From NCBI RefSeq assembly GCF_018861005.1, contig NZ_JAHKQL010000034.1:186001-250000 (forward strand): a stretch of DNA of 64,000 nucleotides, in the 5' to 3' direction. This DNA comes from Polaribacter vadi. Lineage in GTDB: Bacteria > Bacteroidota > Bacteroidia > Flavobacteriales > Flavobacteriaceae. The position numbers and the translations under genes were made by a program. Positions 34,398 to 46,079 of the stretch are shown piece after piece. The first letter of the stretch is position 1, and every line of letters begins with the position of its first letter. Under the pieces are notes generated by a model. It had not been told where the DNA came from and made no database searches. It saw only the letters and a program-made list of their open reading frames with translations.

Positions 34398-35327
34398 ATG
34401 AATAACTTACTAGAAATAAATAATGTTGTAAAAAATTATGGAGATTTTAGAGCATTAAATGATGTTTCTATCCATATACCAAAAGGTAGTGTTTATGGTT
34501 TACTTGGTCCTAATGGAGCAGGTAAAACCTCATTAATAAGAATTATTAATCAAATTACAATGGCAGATGCTGGCTCTATTTTATTAGATGGTGAGCCTTT
34601 GTCACCAAAACATACTGCAGATATTGGTTATTTACCAGAAGAACGTGGTTTATATAAATCGATGAAAGTTGGTGAACAAGCTTTGTATTTAGCTCAATTA
34701 AAAGGCTTGTCTAAAACTGAAGCTAAAAAACGATTAAAATATTGGTTCGATAAGTTTGATATTTCTGCTTGGTGGGGTAAAAAAATTGAAGAATTATCAA
34801 AAGGAATGGCACAAAAAGTACAATTTATAGTTACTGTAATGCATAATCCTAAATTATTAATTTTTGATGAACCTTTCTCTGGATTCGATCCAATAAATGC
34901 ACAATTAATTGCTAAAGAAATTTTACAATTAAGAGATGAAGGTGCAACAATTATTTTTTCTACCCACAGAATGGAATCTGTTGAAGAAATGTGTGATGAA
35001 ATTGCATTAATTAATAAATCAAACAAAATATTAGATGGTAAGTTGGCTGATATTAAACGCGAGTTTAGAACAAATACTTTTCAAGTGGGCTTAAATACAG
35101 CAAATCCGAATGAAGTTAAAGCGCAATTAAAAGAGAGTTTCGAAGTTTTTCCTGCGGATTTTAAATTGCTTGGAGAAGAAATGACAATGAATGTGAAATT
35201 AGGAGAAACAAATTCTGCAAACGATTTGTTATCATTTTTAACAACTAGAGGAGAAGTACAACATTTTGTAGAATTAATACCAAGTGCAAACGATATTTTT
35301 ATTCAGGCAATAAATAAAAACAGTTAA
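34398..35327 (+). CDS. ABC transporter ATP-binding protein (NatA-like)
   Basis: The 309-residue ATPase has Walker A GPNGAGKTS (about 39-47), signature LSKGMAQKVQF, Walker B LLIFDEPFSGFDP, and switch STHRMES, plus a C-terminal DUF4162-like extension (about 225-309). It is followed four bases later by its permease. The pair resembles NatAB sodium or drug exporters; the substrate cannot be told. Confidence 0.9.
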   Translation: MNNLLEINNVVKNYGDFRALNDVSIHIPKGSVYGLLGPNGAGKTSLIRIINQITMADAGSILLDGEPLSPKHTADIGYLPEERGLYKSMKVGEQALYLAQLKGLSKTEAKKRLKYWFDKFDISAWWGKKIEELSKGMAQKVQFIVTVMHNPKLLIFDEPFSGFDPINAQLIAKEILQLRDEGATIIFSTHRMESVEEMCDEIALINKSNKILDGKLADIKREFRTNTFQVGLNTANPNEVKAQLKESFEVFPADFKLLGEEMTMNVKLGETNSANDLLSFLTTRGEVQHFVELIPSANDIFIQAINKNS

Positions 35328-35331
35328 GAAA

Positions 35332-36657
35332 ATGAGCAAATTAACACTAATTATAAAGAGAGAGTTTATTGCAAAAGCACGTAATAAATCGTTTATAGTG
35401 ATGACTTTTTTAAGTCCGCTAATTATGGTAGGTATGGGTGCTTTAGTTTATTTTTTGATGAAAAAAAATGACGAAAAGGTTAAAGAAATCGTTTATGTAG
35501 ATCAATCAGGTTTGTTTTCTAAAGAAGATTTTAAAAACACCAAAACGTTGCACTATCAGGATTTTACGACTTTAGGAGTTGAGGAAACCAAAAAGAAAGT
35601 AGAAGCTGGTAATCATTATGGAGCTTTAATAATACCTAAACAAGATAGTTTAGAGCTTTTGGCAAAATCAATAGAATTTTACTCAAAAGATTCACCAGGA
35701 ATGTCTGTAATGGGTGCTTTAGAAAGTAAAATTGAATCTAAAATCAGAAACGAAAAACTAAATAATTTCGGAATTGATATTGCAAAAATTAATGCATCTA
35801 GAATTCAGTCTGATATTAAAATGTATAATTTTTCTGGTGAAGAATCATCAAAATTAATAAACGGATTAAAAATTGGAGTAGGTGTAATAGCTGGTTATTT
35901 TTTAATGATGTTTGTAATGATTTACGGAACTTCTGTAATGCGTAGCGTAATCGAAGAAAAAACCAGTAGAATTATAGAAGTTATTGTATCATCAGTAAAA
36001 CCTTTTCAGTTAATGTTGGGTAAAATTATTGGTAATGCCTCTGCAGGTTTGTTACAATTTTTTATCTGGGGAATTTTATTGTTTATTATAATAACTATAG
36101 CATCTTCTGTTTTTGGGGTTGATGTGGCAGAAATGCAAACTTCTAGAATTCCTGCAGACCAATTAGAAGCTGTACAAAAAGCTGCTGGTGGAGATAAAAT
36201 GCAATTGGTAATTCAAGAGATTTTAAGATTACCAATTTTAAAAATGTTTATTTTATTTATCTTTTATTTTTTAGGTGGTTATATGTTATATAGTTCTTTA
36301 TTTGCTGCTGTTGGTGCTGCTGTAGATAATGAAACAGATACACAACAATTTATGTTGCCAATAATGTTGCCTTTAATTTTAGGTGTTTATGTTGGTTTTG
36401 CAACTGTAATTAACGATCCTCATGGACCAATTTCGGTTGCTTTTTCTTACATTCCATTAACTAGCCCAATTGTAATGTTAATGCGAGTTCCTTTTGGAGT
36501 TTCTTGGGTAGAATTGGTAATCTCTATGAGTCTGTTAATCATTACATTTGTATTTATGGTTTGGTTAGCTGCCAAAATTTATAGAGTTGGTATTTTAATG
36601 TATGGTAAAAAACCTACCTATAAAGACTTATATAAGTGGTTAAAATATAAAGGATAA
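35332..36657 (+). CDS. ABC transporter permease (NatB-like)
   Basis: The 441-residue protein has one N-terminal membrane helix (about 20-42), a large extracytoplasmic part (about 45-175) and five more helices (about 178-425), the ABC-2 type layout. The segment VMRSVIEEKTSRIIEVIVSS is the conserved coupling block of this family. It forms an exporter with the preceding ATPase. Its stop is immediately followed by the ATG of the MscS gene. Confidence 0.88.
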   Translation: MSKLTLIIKREFIAKARNKSFIVMTFLSPLIMVGMGALVYFLMKKNDEKVKEIVYVDQSGLFSKEDFKNTKTLHYQDFTTLGVEETKKKVEAGNHYGALIIPKQDSLELLAKSIEFYSKDSPGMSVMGALESKIESKIRNEKLNNFGIDIAKINASRIQSDIKMYNFSGEESSKLINGLKIGVGVIAGYFLMMFVMIYGTSVMRSVIEEKTSRIIEVIVSSVKPFQLMLGKIIGNASAGLLQFFIWGILLFIIITIASSVFGVDVAEMQTSRIPADQLEAVQKAAGGDKMQLVIQEILRLPILKMFILFIFYFLGGYMLYSSLFAAVGAAVDNETDTQQFMLPIMLPLILGVYVGFATVINDPHGPISVAFSYIPLTSPIVMLMRVPFGVSWVELVISMSLLIITFVFMVWLAAKIYRVGILMYGKKPTYKDLYKWLKYKG

Positions 36658-37524
36658 ATGTTGCAAGATACTATTGATAAAGTTAAAGAAACCATTGTAG
36701 AAGAAACCACTTCTATTTTAGATTATAAATTTGTTTTTAGTCAAGAAATAGGAATTACAGTAAGAGGGTTAATCTTTGTTGTGGTTGCATTATTGGTAAC
36801 TTCTTATGTGTTAAAACTGATAAGAAGGTTTATCACCAGAAAAATGCCTGCTAATGATAAACAAAAATTTGCAACAGTTTTTGGTTATGTAAGGTGGTTT
36901 GTGTTTTTGGTTATTTTTTTAATAGCAATGAATACTTCTGGGGTAGATGTTACAGCAGTATTTGCGGCTTCTGCAGCTTTATTAATAGGTGTGGGTTTGG
37001 CATTGCAAACCCTTTTTCAAGATATAATTTCTGGTATTTTTATTTTGGTTGATAAAACTGTTCACGTTGGCGATATTATAGAATTAGAAGGGAAAATTGG
37101 TCGAGTTTTAGATATAAGATTAAGAACCACAAGAGCTGTAACTGTAGACAATAAAGTTTTAGTGATACCTAACCATTTATATTTAACCAATATTTTATTT
37201 AATTGGACAGAGAATGGAACAGAAACAAGAGAGTCTGTTAGTGTAGGAGTTGCTTACGGTACAGATGTAGAAAAAGTAAAAAAAATATTATTAGAAATTG
37301 CTAAAAATCAGTCAACTGTATTAAAAAATCCTGCACCTGTAGTATTATTTACAGATTTTGCAGACAGTTCACTCAATTTTAAGGTAGTTTTTACGTTAAA
37401 TAATAGTTTTGAAGTACGTTTTACTCAAAGTAATATTCGTTTCGAAATTGATAAAGCTTTTAAACAAAATAACATAACAATCCCTTTTCCACAAAGAGAT
37501 GTACATTTGTTTACCGAAAAATAA
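36658..37524 (+). CDS. MscS family mechanosensitive channel
   Basis: The 288-residue protein has three membrane helices and the MscS pore and beta domain: AASAALLIGVGLALQTLFQD followed by ISGIFILVDKTVHVGDIIEL and LDIRLRTTRAVTVDNKVLVI. It would release solutes on hypo-osmotic shock. The start directly follows the permease stop with no spacer, so translation is probably coupled. Confidence 0.9.
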   Translation: MLQDTIDKVKETIVEETTSILDYKFVFSQEIGITVRGLIFVVVALLVTSYVLKLIRRFITRKMPANDKQKFATVFGYVRWFVFLVIFLIAMNTSGVDVTAVFAASAALLIGVGLALQTLFQDIISGIFILVDKTVHVGDIIELEGKIGRVLDIRLRTTRAVTVDNKVLVIPNHLYLTNILFNWTENGTETRESVSVGVAYGTDVEKVKKILLEIAKNQSTVLKNPAPVVLFTDFADSSLNFKVVFTLNNSFEVRFTQSNIRFEIDKAFKQNNITIPFPQRDVHLFTEK

Positions 37525-37531
37525 TATAATT

Positions 37532-38404
37532 GTGATAAAAAGAATAACCTTATTAATCTTCTTAAGTTCTATCGGTTTTTTGAATGCTCAATTAACAGAT
37601 TTAGCAAGGCTAGAATATTCTTTTATTCCTAAAAAAAAATCAGATGACGAGTATACAAGAATTAGAGCTTTATTTAACTATCCCATAGAGTTAAAAAATG
37701 ATAAATATATTTTTATAGGTGCTGAGTATAATAATATTTTTTTGAACCTTAATGATAATTATCCTTTTGATAAATCACTTTTAGAAACCTTAACCATATT
37801 AGATATTAATTTAGGTTATACATATAAAATTAATGATAAATGGAGGGCAGGCTTTAAACTAACACCAAGATTAGCATCTACTTTAACAGAAAAAATTACT
37901 GATGATGACTTATTTTTAAATGGTGGTATGTTTTTTGTAAAAGATAGAACAAAAGCCACAAAATTAAAAAAGCCATATAGGTTAATTTTAGGTTTAACCT
38001 ATAACACAACAACTGGTATACCTTTTCCTTTACCTTTTGTTAGTTATTTTAGACAAATTAATGAGTCTTGGTCTTTTAATGCAGGTGTGCCAAAATCGAA
38101 TATAAAATATAGCTTAAATGATAAAAATGACTTGCAAGCTTTTGTTGGTATAGATGGTTATTTTGCTCATTTACAAAGGCCAGCAACAATTTTAGATAAA
38201 GAAGTAGATCACATATCTTTATCTGTTGTAATTTCTGGTTTGGGTTATGAGTATTTACTTAGTAAGCATTTAGTTTTGTATGCTTATTGTGGTTATACGT
38301 TAAGAATGAATAACGTTTTAAGAGACAAGGATAGAGAAAATGTATTTACATTAGATAATGTGAATGCTCAATATTTAAGAACAGGAATAAAATTTAAGAT
38401 ATAA
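37532..38404 (+). CDS. DUF6268-like outer membrane beta-barrel protein
   Basis: The GTG at 37532 starts a 290-residue product with a signal peptide (IKRITLLIFLSSIGFLNAQ), seven bases after the mscS stop; an ATG at 37499 would give a non-signal N-terminus (MYICLPKNN) and overlap mscS. The mature part alternates hydrophobic and polar residues with many aromatic strand ends and finishes in QYLRTGIKFKI, as in outer-membrane barrels. Family assignment is tentative. The next gene starts right after its stop. Confidence 0.7.
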   Translation: MIKRITLLIFLSSIGFLNAQLTDLARLEYSFIPKKKSDDEYTRIRALFNYPIELKNDKYIFIGAEYNNIFLNLNDNYPFDKSLLETLTILDINLGYTYKINDKWRAGFKLTPRLASTLTEKITDDDLFLNGGMFFVKDRTKATKLKKPYRLILGLTYNTTTGIPFPLPFVSYFRQINESWSFNAGVPKSNIKYSLNDKNDLQAFVGIDGYFAHLQRPATILDKEVDHISLSVVISGLGYEYLLSKHLVLYAYCGYTLRMNNVLRDKDRENVFTLDNVNAQYLRTGIKFKI

Positions 38405-39568
38405 ATGGCAAAAATATTAATCATAGAAGACGAAGCAGCAATTAGAAGAGTTTTATCAAAAATAATATCCGAAGAAAATGATGATTACAATGTAGAGCAA
38501 GCAGAAGACGGTTTGTTGGGTATAGAAATGATAAAAAATAACGATTATGATTTGGTTTTATGCGATATTAAAATGCCAAAAATGGATGGTGTTGAGGTTT
38601 TAGAGAAAGCAAAAAAGATTAAACCAGAAGTACCAATTGTTATGATTTCTGGCCATGGAGATTTAGATACAGCAGTAAATACAATGCGTTTAGGCGCTTT
38701 TGATTATATTTCTAAACCACCAGATTTAAACAGACTTTTAAATACGGTTAGAAATGCTTTAGATAGAAAAGTTCTAGTTGTAGAAAACAAGAGGCTTAAG
38801 AAAAAAGTAAGTAAAAATTATGAAATGATTGGTGAGAGTAGTGAAATTACTCACATTAAAGAAATCATAGAAAAAGTAGCAGCAACAGATGCCAGAGTTT
38901 TAATTACAGGGCCAAATGGAACAGGTAAAGAGTTGGTTGCACATTGGTTACATGAAAAATCAAATCGTTCTAAAGCCCCTATGATTGAGGTGAACTGTGC
39001 TGCAATTCCATCAGAATTAATTGAGAGTGAGTTGTTTGGTCATGTAAAAGGTTCTTTTACAGGAGCAAATAAAGATAGGGCAGGTAAATTTGAAGCTGCA
39101 AATGGAGGAACCATTTTTCTAGATGAAATTGGTGATATGAGCCTATCTGCACAAGCTAAAGTTTTACGTGCTTTACAAGAAAATAGAATCTCTAGAGTAG
39201 GTTCTGATAAAGACATTAAAGTAAATGTAAGAGTTGTTGCAGCAACCAACAAAAACTTAAAAGTAGAAATTGCAGAAGGTAGATTTAGAGAAGATTTATA
39301 CCATAGATTAGCAGTTATTTTAATTCAAGTACCTGCGTTAAATGATAGAAGAGAAGATATACCTTTATTAGTTGACTTTTTTACAGAAAAAATATCTAAT
39401 GAACAAGGTACACCTAAAAAATCTTTTTCTTTGGATGCAATTCAGCTATTACAAAAATATGATTGGACAGGTAATATACGAGAATTACGTAACGTAGTAG
39501 AGCGTTTAATTATTCTAGGAGAAAAAGAAGTTTCTGCAAACGATATTAAATTGTTTGCAAGTAAGTAA
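38405..39568 (+). CDS. NtrC-type sigma-54 response regulator without DNA-binding domain
   Basis: The 387-residue protein has a receiver domain (1-120; phospho-acceptor D54 in LVLCDIKMPKMDG, K104 in SKPP) and an AAA+ sigma-54 activator domain (about 140-370) with Walker A GPNGTGKE (169-176), GSFTGA (216-221, normally GAFTGA) and DEIGD (240-244). It ends at LFASK just after the AAA+ lid; the usual Fis-type helix-turn-helix is absent. Such short forms occur in Flavobacteriia. No cognate histidine kinase gene is nearby. Its 3' end overlaps the convergent ankyrin gene by 23 bases. Confidence 0.9.
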   Translation: MAKILIIEDEAAIRRVLSKIISEENDDYNVEQAEDGLLGIEMIKNNDYDLVLCDIKMPKMDGVEVLEKAKKIKPEVPIVMISGHGDLDTAVNTMRLGAFDYISKPPDLNRLLNTVRNALDRKVLVVENKRLKKKVSKNYEMIGESSEITHIKEIIEKVAATDARVLITGPNGTGKELVAHWLHEKSNRSKAPMIEVNCAAIPSELIESELFGHVKGSFTGANKDRAGKFEAANGGTIFLDEIGDMSLSAQAKVLRALQENRISRVGSDKDIKVNVRVVAATNKNLKVEIAEGRFREDLYHRLAVILIQVPALNDRREDIPLLVDFFTEKISNEQGTPKKSFSLDAIQLLQKYDWTGNIRELRNVVERLIILGEKEVSANDIKLFASK

Positions 39569-40046
39569 CTTCTTTAGTTTCTAAGAGCGTAATTATTTCT
39601 TTAAAATCTTTTTCTTTTGCATAATCTAATGCAGATTTGTTTTCTAAATCTTTTAGTGATGAATCTGCATTTTGCTTTAATAAAAATTCTACCATTTTTG
39701 GTTGATTGTATAAGGTTGCAAAAATTAAAGCAGAATAGCCTAATTTATTTTGAGTATTTATTTTAGCGCCATTATTTATTAAAAGTTCAGCAATTTCTAC
39801 ATTACCCTTAAAAGCGACACCTAATAAAGCAGTGTTACCTTTTGCATCTCTATGATTTACATTCGCATTGTGTTTTATTAAAGTTTCTGCAATTTCTTTT
39901 TTATCAAAATAAGTGGCAAAAACTAAGGGACTGAATCCTCTTTGATCTTTAGAGTTTACTAAGCTTGGAAACCTTTTTAAAAGTGTTTCAATTAAGTTAA
40001 TATTTACATTTTGGATTGCTCCAAAAAAAGCATTTAAAGTATTCAT
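39546..40046 (-). CDS. Ankyrin repeat protein
   Basis: The 166-residue protein consists of about four ankyrin repeats (residues 30-155), each with a recognisable core: RGFSPLVFATYFDKKEIAET, GNTALLGVAFKGNVEIAELL, LGYSALIFATLYNQPKMVEF and the last ENKSALDYAKEKDFKEII. No signal peptide. It follows katG on the same strand beyond a terminator; in other bacteria ankyrin proteins next to catalases support catalase activity, which may apply here by analogy. Confidence 0.85.
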   Translation of the reverse strand: MNTLNAFFGAIQNVNINLIETLLKRFPSLVNSKDQRGFSPLVFATYFDKKEIAETLIKHNANVNHRDAKGNTALLGVAFKGNVEIAELLINNGAKINTQNKLGYSALIFATLYNQPKMVEFLLKQNADSSLKDLENKSALDYAKEKDFKEIITLLETKEVTYLQTI

Positions 40047-40061
40047 ATTTTTATTTTTTAA

Positions 40062-40095
40062 AAAGGATAAACTCTATTTAAAGAGTTTATCCTTT
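40062..40095 (-). terminator. Terminator of katG
   Basis: AAAGGATAAACTCT pairs with AGAGTTTATCCTTT around ATTTAA. On the minus strand it lies 15 bases after the katG stop and ends in a T-run. Confidence 0.8.
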
Positions 40096-40109
40096 ATGTA
40101 GTTTATTAT

Positions 40110-42347
<2,238 letters not shown>

Positions 42348-42538
42348 TTACAGATAATTAAAATCTATTGTTTTTATTTTAATATAGATTTTAATTATTA
42401 AAAATAAATTGTAGCATTTCTAAAAATAGTAAATTTAAAATAAAGTTAATTTATCTTAAGTGTAATTTAATATAAATAAAACTTATTAAAATATAAGAAC
42501 ATCCCATTAATATTTTTAAAATAGTTTGCTTGTATTAG

Positions 42539-42546
42539 TATCTTTG
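42539..42546 (+). promoter_or_regulatory. -7 box TATCTTTG of the peroxiredoxin operon
   Basis: It matches TAnnTTTG, 46 bases before the ATG; a TTTG at 42525-42528 is too close to be the normal -33 box. Confidence 0.45.
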
Positions 42547-42592
42547 TAAAAGAAATAAGAACAAATTATTAATAAAATAAAATTTAAAAAAA

Positions 42593-43234
42593 ATGGCAAC
42601 AGCAGTTGGTAAAAAATTTCCAGATTTAAATGTAGACGCAATGAATGAAATGGGTGATACATTTAAGGTAAATGTATTAGAAGAAGCAGTTAATAATAAC
42701 AAAAAAGTTGTTTTATTCTGGTACCCAAAAGATTTTACATTTGTATGTCCTACAGAATTACATGCTTTTCAAGCTGCTTTAGGTGAATTCGAAAAAAGAA
42801 ACACAATAGTAATTGGTGCTTCTTGTGATACTCCTGAAGTACATTTTGCTTGGTTGAGTCAATCTAAGGATAATGGAGGTATAGAAGGTGTTACTTATCC
42901 ATTATTAGCAGATTCTAACAGAAACTTATCTTCAATTTTAGGAATTTTAGATATTACAAATGAAACTTTTGATGAAGCTACACAAACTGTACAAGTAGAA
43001 GGTGATAACGTAACTTACAGAGCTACATATATTATTGATGAAGAAGGTGTTGTACAACATGAAAGTATTAACAACATGCCATTAGGTAGAAATGTTGGTG
43101 AATATTTACGTTTAGTAGATGCTTTAACTCATGTTCAAGAAAAAGGAGAGGTTTGTCCTGCAAACTGGGAAGAAGGTAAAGACGCAATGTCTCCTAATGC
43201 AAAAGGAACTGCAGAATATTTAGCTTCTCATTAA
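42593..43234 (+). CDS. Typical 2-Cys peroxiredoxin (AhpC/Prx1 type)
   Basis: The 213-residue peroxidase has the peroxidatic Cys in DFTFVCPTELHAF (about 51) and the resolving Cys in EVCPANWEEG (about 183). It reduces peroxides with electrons from a thioredoxin, a likely one being encoded 81 bases downstream. It opens a short plus-strand operon with thioredoxin and DUF6952 genes, divergent from katG. Confidence 0.92.
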   Translation: MATAVGKKFPDLNVDAMNEMGDTFKVNVLEEAVNNNKKVVLFWYPKDFTFVCPTELHAFQAALGEFEKRNTIVIGASCDTPEVHFAWLSQSKDNGGIEGVTYPLLADSNRNLSSILGILDITNETFDEATQTVQVEGDNVTYRATYIIDEEGVVQHESINNMPLGRNVGEYLRLVDALTHVQEKGEVCPANWEEGKDAMSPNAKGTAEYLASH

Positions 43235-43315
43235 ATAGATTTTTTTTAAATGAGTTTGTGTTAGTGTTGGGGGATAATAGCACAAACTCATTTTTAAATA
43301 TAAAAAAACAGAATT

Positions 43316-43624
43316 ATGTTACAAGAATTAAGTCAAGATAATTTATCAGAAATTGTTGCTGATAATCAAAAAGTAGTAGTACAATATTCTGCAACTTGGT
43401 GTGGAAATTGTAGGATAATGAAACCAAAATTTAAAAAATTGGCTTCAGAAAATGAAAGCGTAGCTTTTGTTATTGCAGATGCAGAAGCTTATCCAGAAAG
43501 CAGAAAGTTAGCAGACGTAAGTAATTTGCCAACTTTTGCAACTTTTGTAGATGGTAAAATTGTAAATCAAACCCAAACCAATAAGTTTGATGTATTAAAA
43601 GATTTAGTAAACGAAGTTGTGTAG
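43316..43624 (+). CDS. Thioredoxin-like protein
   Basis: The 102-residue protein has the redox motif WCGNC in YSATWCGNCRIMKPKFKKLA (about 28-32; GN instead of the classic GP) and the cis-Pro SNLPTFATF (about 75). It is probably the electron donor to the adjacent peroxiredoxin. It is three bases upstream of the DUF6952 gene. Confidence 0.9.
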   Translation: MLQELSQDNLSEIVADNQKVVVQYSATWCGNCRIMKPKFKKLASENESVAFVIADAEAYPESRKLADVSNLPTFATFVDGKIVNQTQTNKFDVLKDLVNEVV

Positions 43625-43626
43625 TT

Positions 43627-43884
43627 ATGAAATTACCTGTAATAAAACACTTAACTAATTTTATCGAAGAAAACGATCAAGATTATGTTTTAGAAACTAT
43701 AGAAACACTTGAAGCATTAACAGAAGTTCCTTCTTTAAAAGACGAAGAATTAGATGTTATTGGTGAGTTAATTTCTAATATGTATGGTGCTATAGAAGTA
43801 GATAAAATGGTAAAGACTGGCACACCAAAAAAAGAAGCTTTAAATACTTTTATGAAAAGAGTTTTAGGCTCTATAGATAAATAA
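43627..43884 (+). CDS. DUF6952 family protein
   Basis: The 85-residue acidic, helical protein (KLPVIKHLTNFIEENDQDYV, DEELDVIGELISNMYGAIEV) matches a small family I associate with the peroxiredoxin-thioredoxin operon of Flavobacteriia. No Cys, signal peptide or membrane helix is present. It starts three bases after the thioredoxin stop and is followed by a strong terminator. Function unknown; a role in peroxide defence is inferred from position. Confidence 0.75.
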   Translation: MKLPVIKHLTNFIEENDQDYVLETIETLEALTEVPSLKDEELDVIGELISNMYGAIEVDKMVKTGTPKKEALNTFMKRVLGSIDK

Positions 43885-43902
43885 GTATTGCAAAATAATA
43901 GT

Positions 43903-43934
43903 AAAAAACCTCAAGTGGAAGCTTGAGGTTTTTT
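43903..43934. terminator. Bidirectional terminator
   Basis: AAAAAACCTCAAG pairs with CTTGAGGTTTTTT around TGGAAG, ending both the peroxiredoxin operon and the convergent gene at 43941. Confidence 0.85.
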
Positions 43935-43940
43935 TGTGTT

Positions 43941-44897
43941 TTATTCTTCTTGATATTGTAGTTCAATAATAGTTTTATCTACTCTTGTACCTTTTTCATT
44001 ATTAATATCTATTAACGATGTTCTTTCGGTTTCTATTCTATGAGGTAAACCTGGGTAGTAATAATATTCGTAAGTATTTCTGTCTTTTATTTCGAATTTT
44101 GATGTTTTTAAAGCTTCTTCAAACTTTTCATCAGTAATACCTAATTTTTTAAATACCAATTTTAGTAATTCTAAAGAATCTTTAGGGTCTAAGTCTAATT
44201 CTTGTTTAAACACACAAAAATCATCATCTACATCAACAGAATCAAAAAACACTTTTGCATCTGCTTTTATAGGATTTCCACCAAACATATTTGGTAATTG
44301 ATCTACATAAGTTAATGTTTCATTAGTGTTAAATTCATAGCCCATAGGAAAATGAAAATATTGTAATTCCTTAACAACTAGCTTTTCAATACCTTGTTGG
44401 TTAGCATACATGGCTTTGATTGGTTTCATAGATTTTTCTAGAACTTTCTCCATCTCTTTATCTTCTGCACCTAAAACAATAACAACATCATCAATCATGG
44501 CACTTAACAAAGTACTGACTTCTTGCCAGTTTAAAATTTCTAAAAACTCGCCAGTTTCAGAGGTTTTATACTTTACTTCTGTAAACTTATATTTTTCAAA
44601 TTTTTCTAAAAGTGCTTCAGGAATGTTATAATTGTTGCCTAAATCATTTTCGTATTTCCAGCTAATTGTATATGAAGTTTCAGTAGAATCGATTACTTCA
44701 AAAAGTGCAGTATATTCACTTTTTCTGTCTTTAACTAATTTGCCTTCTTTAGTTTGTTGTTGAATTTTTGATACTTTATATTCATACATATCACCCAAAG
44801 ACCAATATGCTACAAAAGAAACGTTTGTGCTATCTGTCTGAGAAAACATAAAATTCTGACAAAGTAATAAGATGCAAAGAAGTTTAAAATTTTTCAT
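43941..44897 (-). CDS. Exported protein of unknown function
   Basis: The 318-residue protein has a signal peptide (KNFKLLCILLLCQNFMFSQ) and a body rich in short beta segments: YWSLGDMYEYKVSKIQQQTK, TSYTISWKYENDLG, YEYYYYPGLPHRIETERTSL. I do not recognise the family and no catalytic motif stands out. It is a single gene between a terminator and rluD. Confidence 0.75.
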   Translation of the reverse strand: MKNFKLLCILLLCQNFMFSQTDSTNVSFVAYWSLGDMYEYKVSKIQQQTKEGKLVKDRKSEYTALFEVIDSTETSYTISWKYENDLGNNYNIPEALLEKFEKYKFTEVKYKTSETGEFLEILNWQEVSTLLSAMIDDVVIVLGAEDKEMEKVLEKSMKPIKAMYANQQGIEKLVVKELQYFHFPMGYEFNTNETLTYVDQLPNMFGGNPIKADAKVFFDSVDVDDDFCVFKQELDLDPKDSLELLKLVFKKLGITDEKFEEALKTSKFEIKDRNTYEYYYYPGLPHRIETERTSLIDINNEKGTRVDKTIIELQYQEE

Positions 44898-44958
44898 TTT
44901 TTATTTTTTTTTGATGCAATTTTTTATAGTGAATACAGAACTTTAAAATCAGAATTAA

Positions 44959-45996
44959 TTACAATTCAACATCCTTAGAATTCTCAGAATATGTTCTCCA
45001 TTTTTCTAAACAGTCTGTAATATCTTTAGGTACTTCTGAATTGAACTGCATAAATTCACCAGTAATAGGATGTGTAAATCCTAATGTTTTTGCGTGTAAA
45101 GCTTGTCTAGGTAGAACTTTAAAACAGTTGTGTACAAATTGCTTGTATTTGGTAAAAGTTGTTCCTTTTAAAATGTCATTTCCTCCATATCTTTCATCAT
45201 TAAAAAGAGTATGGCCTATATGTTTAAAATGCGCTCTAATTTGATGAGTTCTACCAGTTTCTAACTTACATTGTACTAAAGTAACGTACGTTAAACGCTC
45301 TAAAACTTTAAAATGAGTAACTGCATGTTTTCCAAAATCACCATCAGGAAAAACAGCCATTTGCAAACGGTTTTTTAAACTACGCCCAATATTGCCTTCA
45401 ATTCTACCTTCATCATCTTCTATATTTCCCCAAACCAAAGCGTAGTATAAGCGTTCTGTAGTTCTATCAAAAAATTGTTTCGATAAATGTGCCATTGCAA
45501 ATTCGGTTTTAGCAACAACTAATAAACCACTAGTATCTTTGTCTATTCTATGCACCAAACCTGGTCTTTCATTAGAATTTGTTGGTAAATTTTCTATATG
45601 ATGAATTAATCCATTTACTAAAGTACCAGAATAATTTCCATGACCTGGATGCACAACCATTCCTGCTGGTTTGTTAACCACAATAACAGTATCATCTTCG
45701 TAAACAATATCTAAAGGAATATCTTCTGCAACCAGTAAGTTTTCTGCTGGTGGATATGCCAAAACAACTCTTACTACATCAAGTGGTTTTACTTTATGGT
45801 TCGATTTTACAGCAACATCATTCACTAAGACATTACCTGCTTTTGCAGCTTGTTGTACTTTGTTTCTTGTTGCGTTTTCAATGAAATTCATCAAAAATTT
45901 ATCAACCCTTAATGGCTCTTGACCAGCAGTGGCTGTAAATCTATGATGTTCGTATAAATCATCATTTTCGATGTCTTGAGAATTATTTTCTTGCAT
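44959..45996 (-). CDS. rluD: RluA family 23S rRNA pseudouridine synthase
   Basis: The 345-residue enzyme has an N-terminal S4 domain (about 28-90, LRVDKFLMNFIENATRNKVQ) and the synthase domain with GLVHRIDKDTSGLLVVAKTE, whose Asp is catalytic, and TGRTHQIRAHFKHIGHTLFN. The S4 domain and position next to the PASTA and ddl genes fit RluD, which modifies helix 69. Assignment within the RluA family is probable, not certain. Confidence 0.88.
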   Translation of the reverse strand: MQENNSQDIENDDLYEHHRFTATAGQEPLRVDKFLMNFIENATRNKVQQAAKAGNVLVNDVAVKSNHKVKPLDVVRVVLAYPPAENLLVAEDIPLDIVYEDDTVIVVNKPAGMVVHPGHGNYSGTLVNGLIHHIENLPTNSNERPGLVHRIDKDTSGLLVVAKTEFAMAHLSKQFFDRTTERLYYALVWGNIEDDEGRIEGNIGRSLKNRLQMAVFPDGDFGKHAVTHFKVLERLTYVTLVQCKLETGRTHQIRAHFKHIGHTLFNDERYGGNDILKGTTFTKYKQFVHNCFKVLPRQALHAKTLGFTHPITGEFMQFNSEVPKDITDCLEKWRTYSENSKDVEL

Positions 45997-46079
45997 ATTT
46001 TTTAGTTACTAAGTTTCTAAGAAACAAAGTTGTAAAGTTTAATGAATTTTATTTTTGCTAACTAACTGCTAACTGAATT

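Noticed and set aside
37499..37531. ATG start for the barrel protein overlapping mscS
   Set aside because: It gives MYICLPKNN before the signal peptide; the GTG at 37532 starts exactly at the signal.
42525..42528. TTTG as -33 box of the peroxiredoxin promoter
   Set aside because: Only 10 bases from the -7 box; the Bacteroidota spacing is about twice that.
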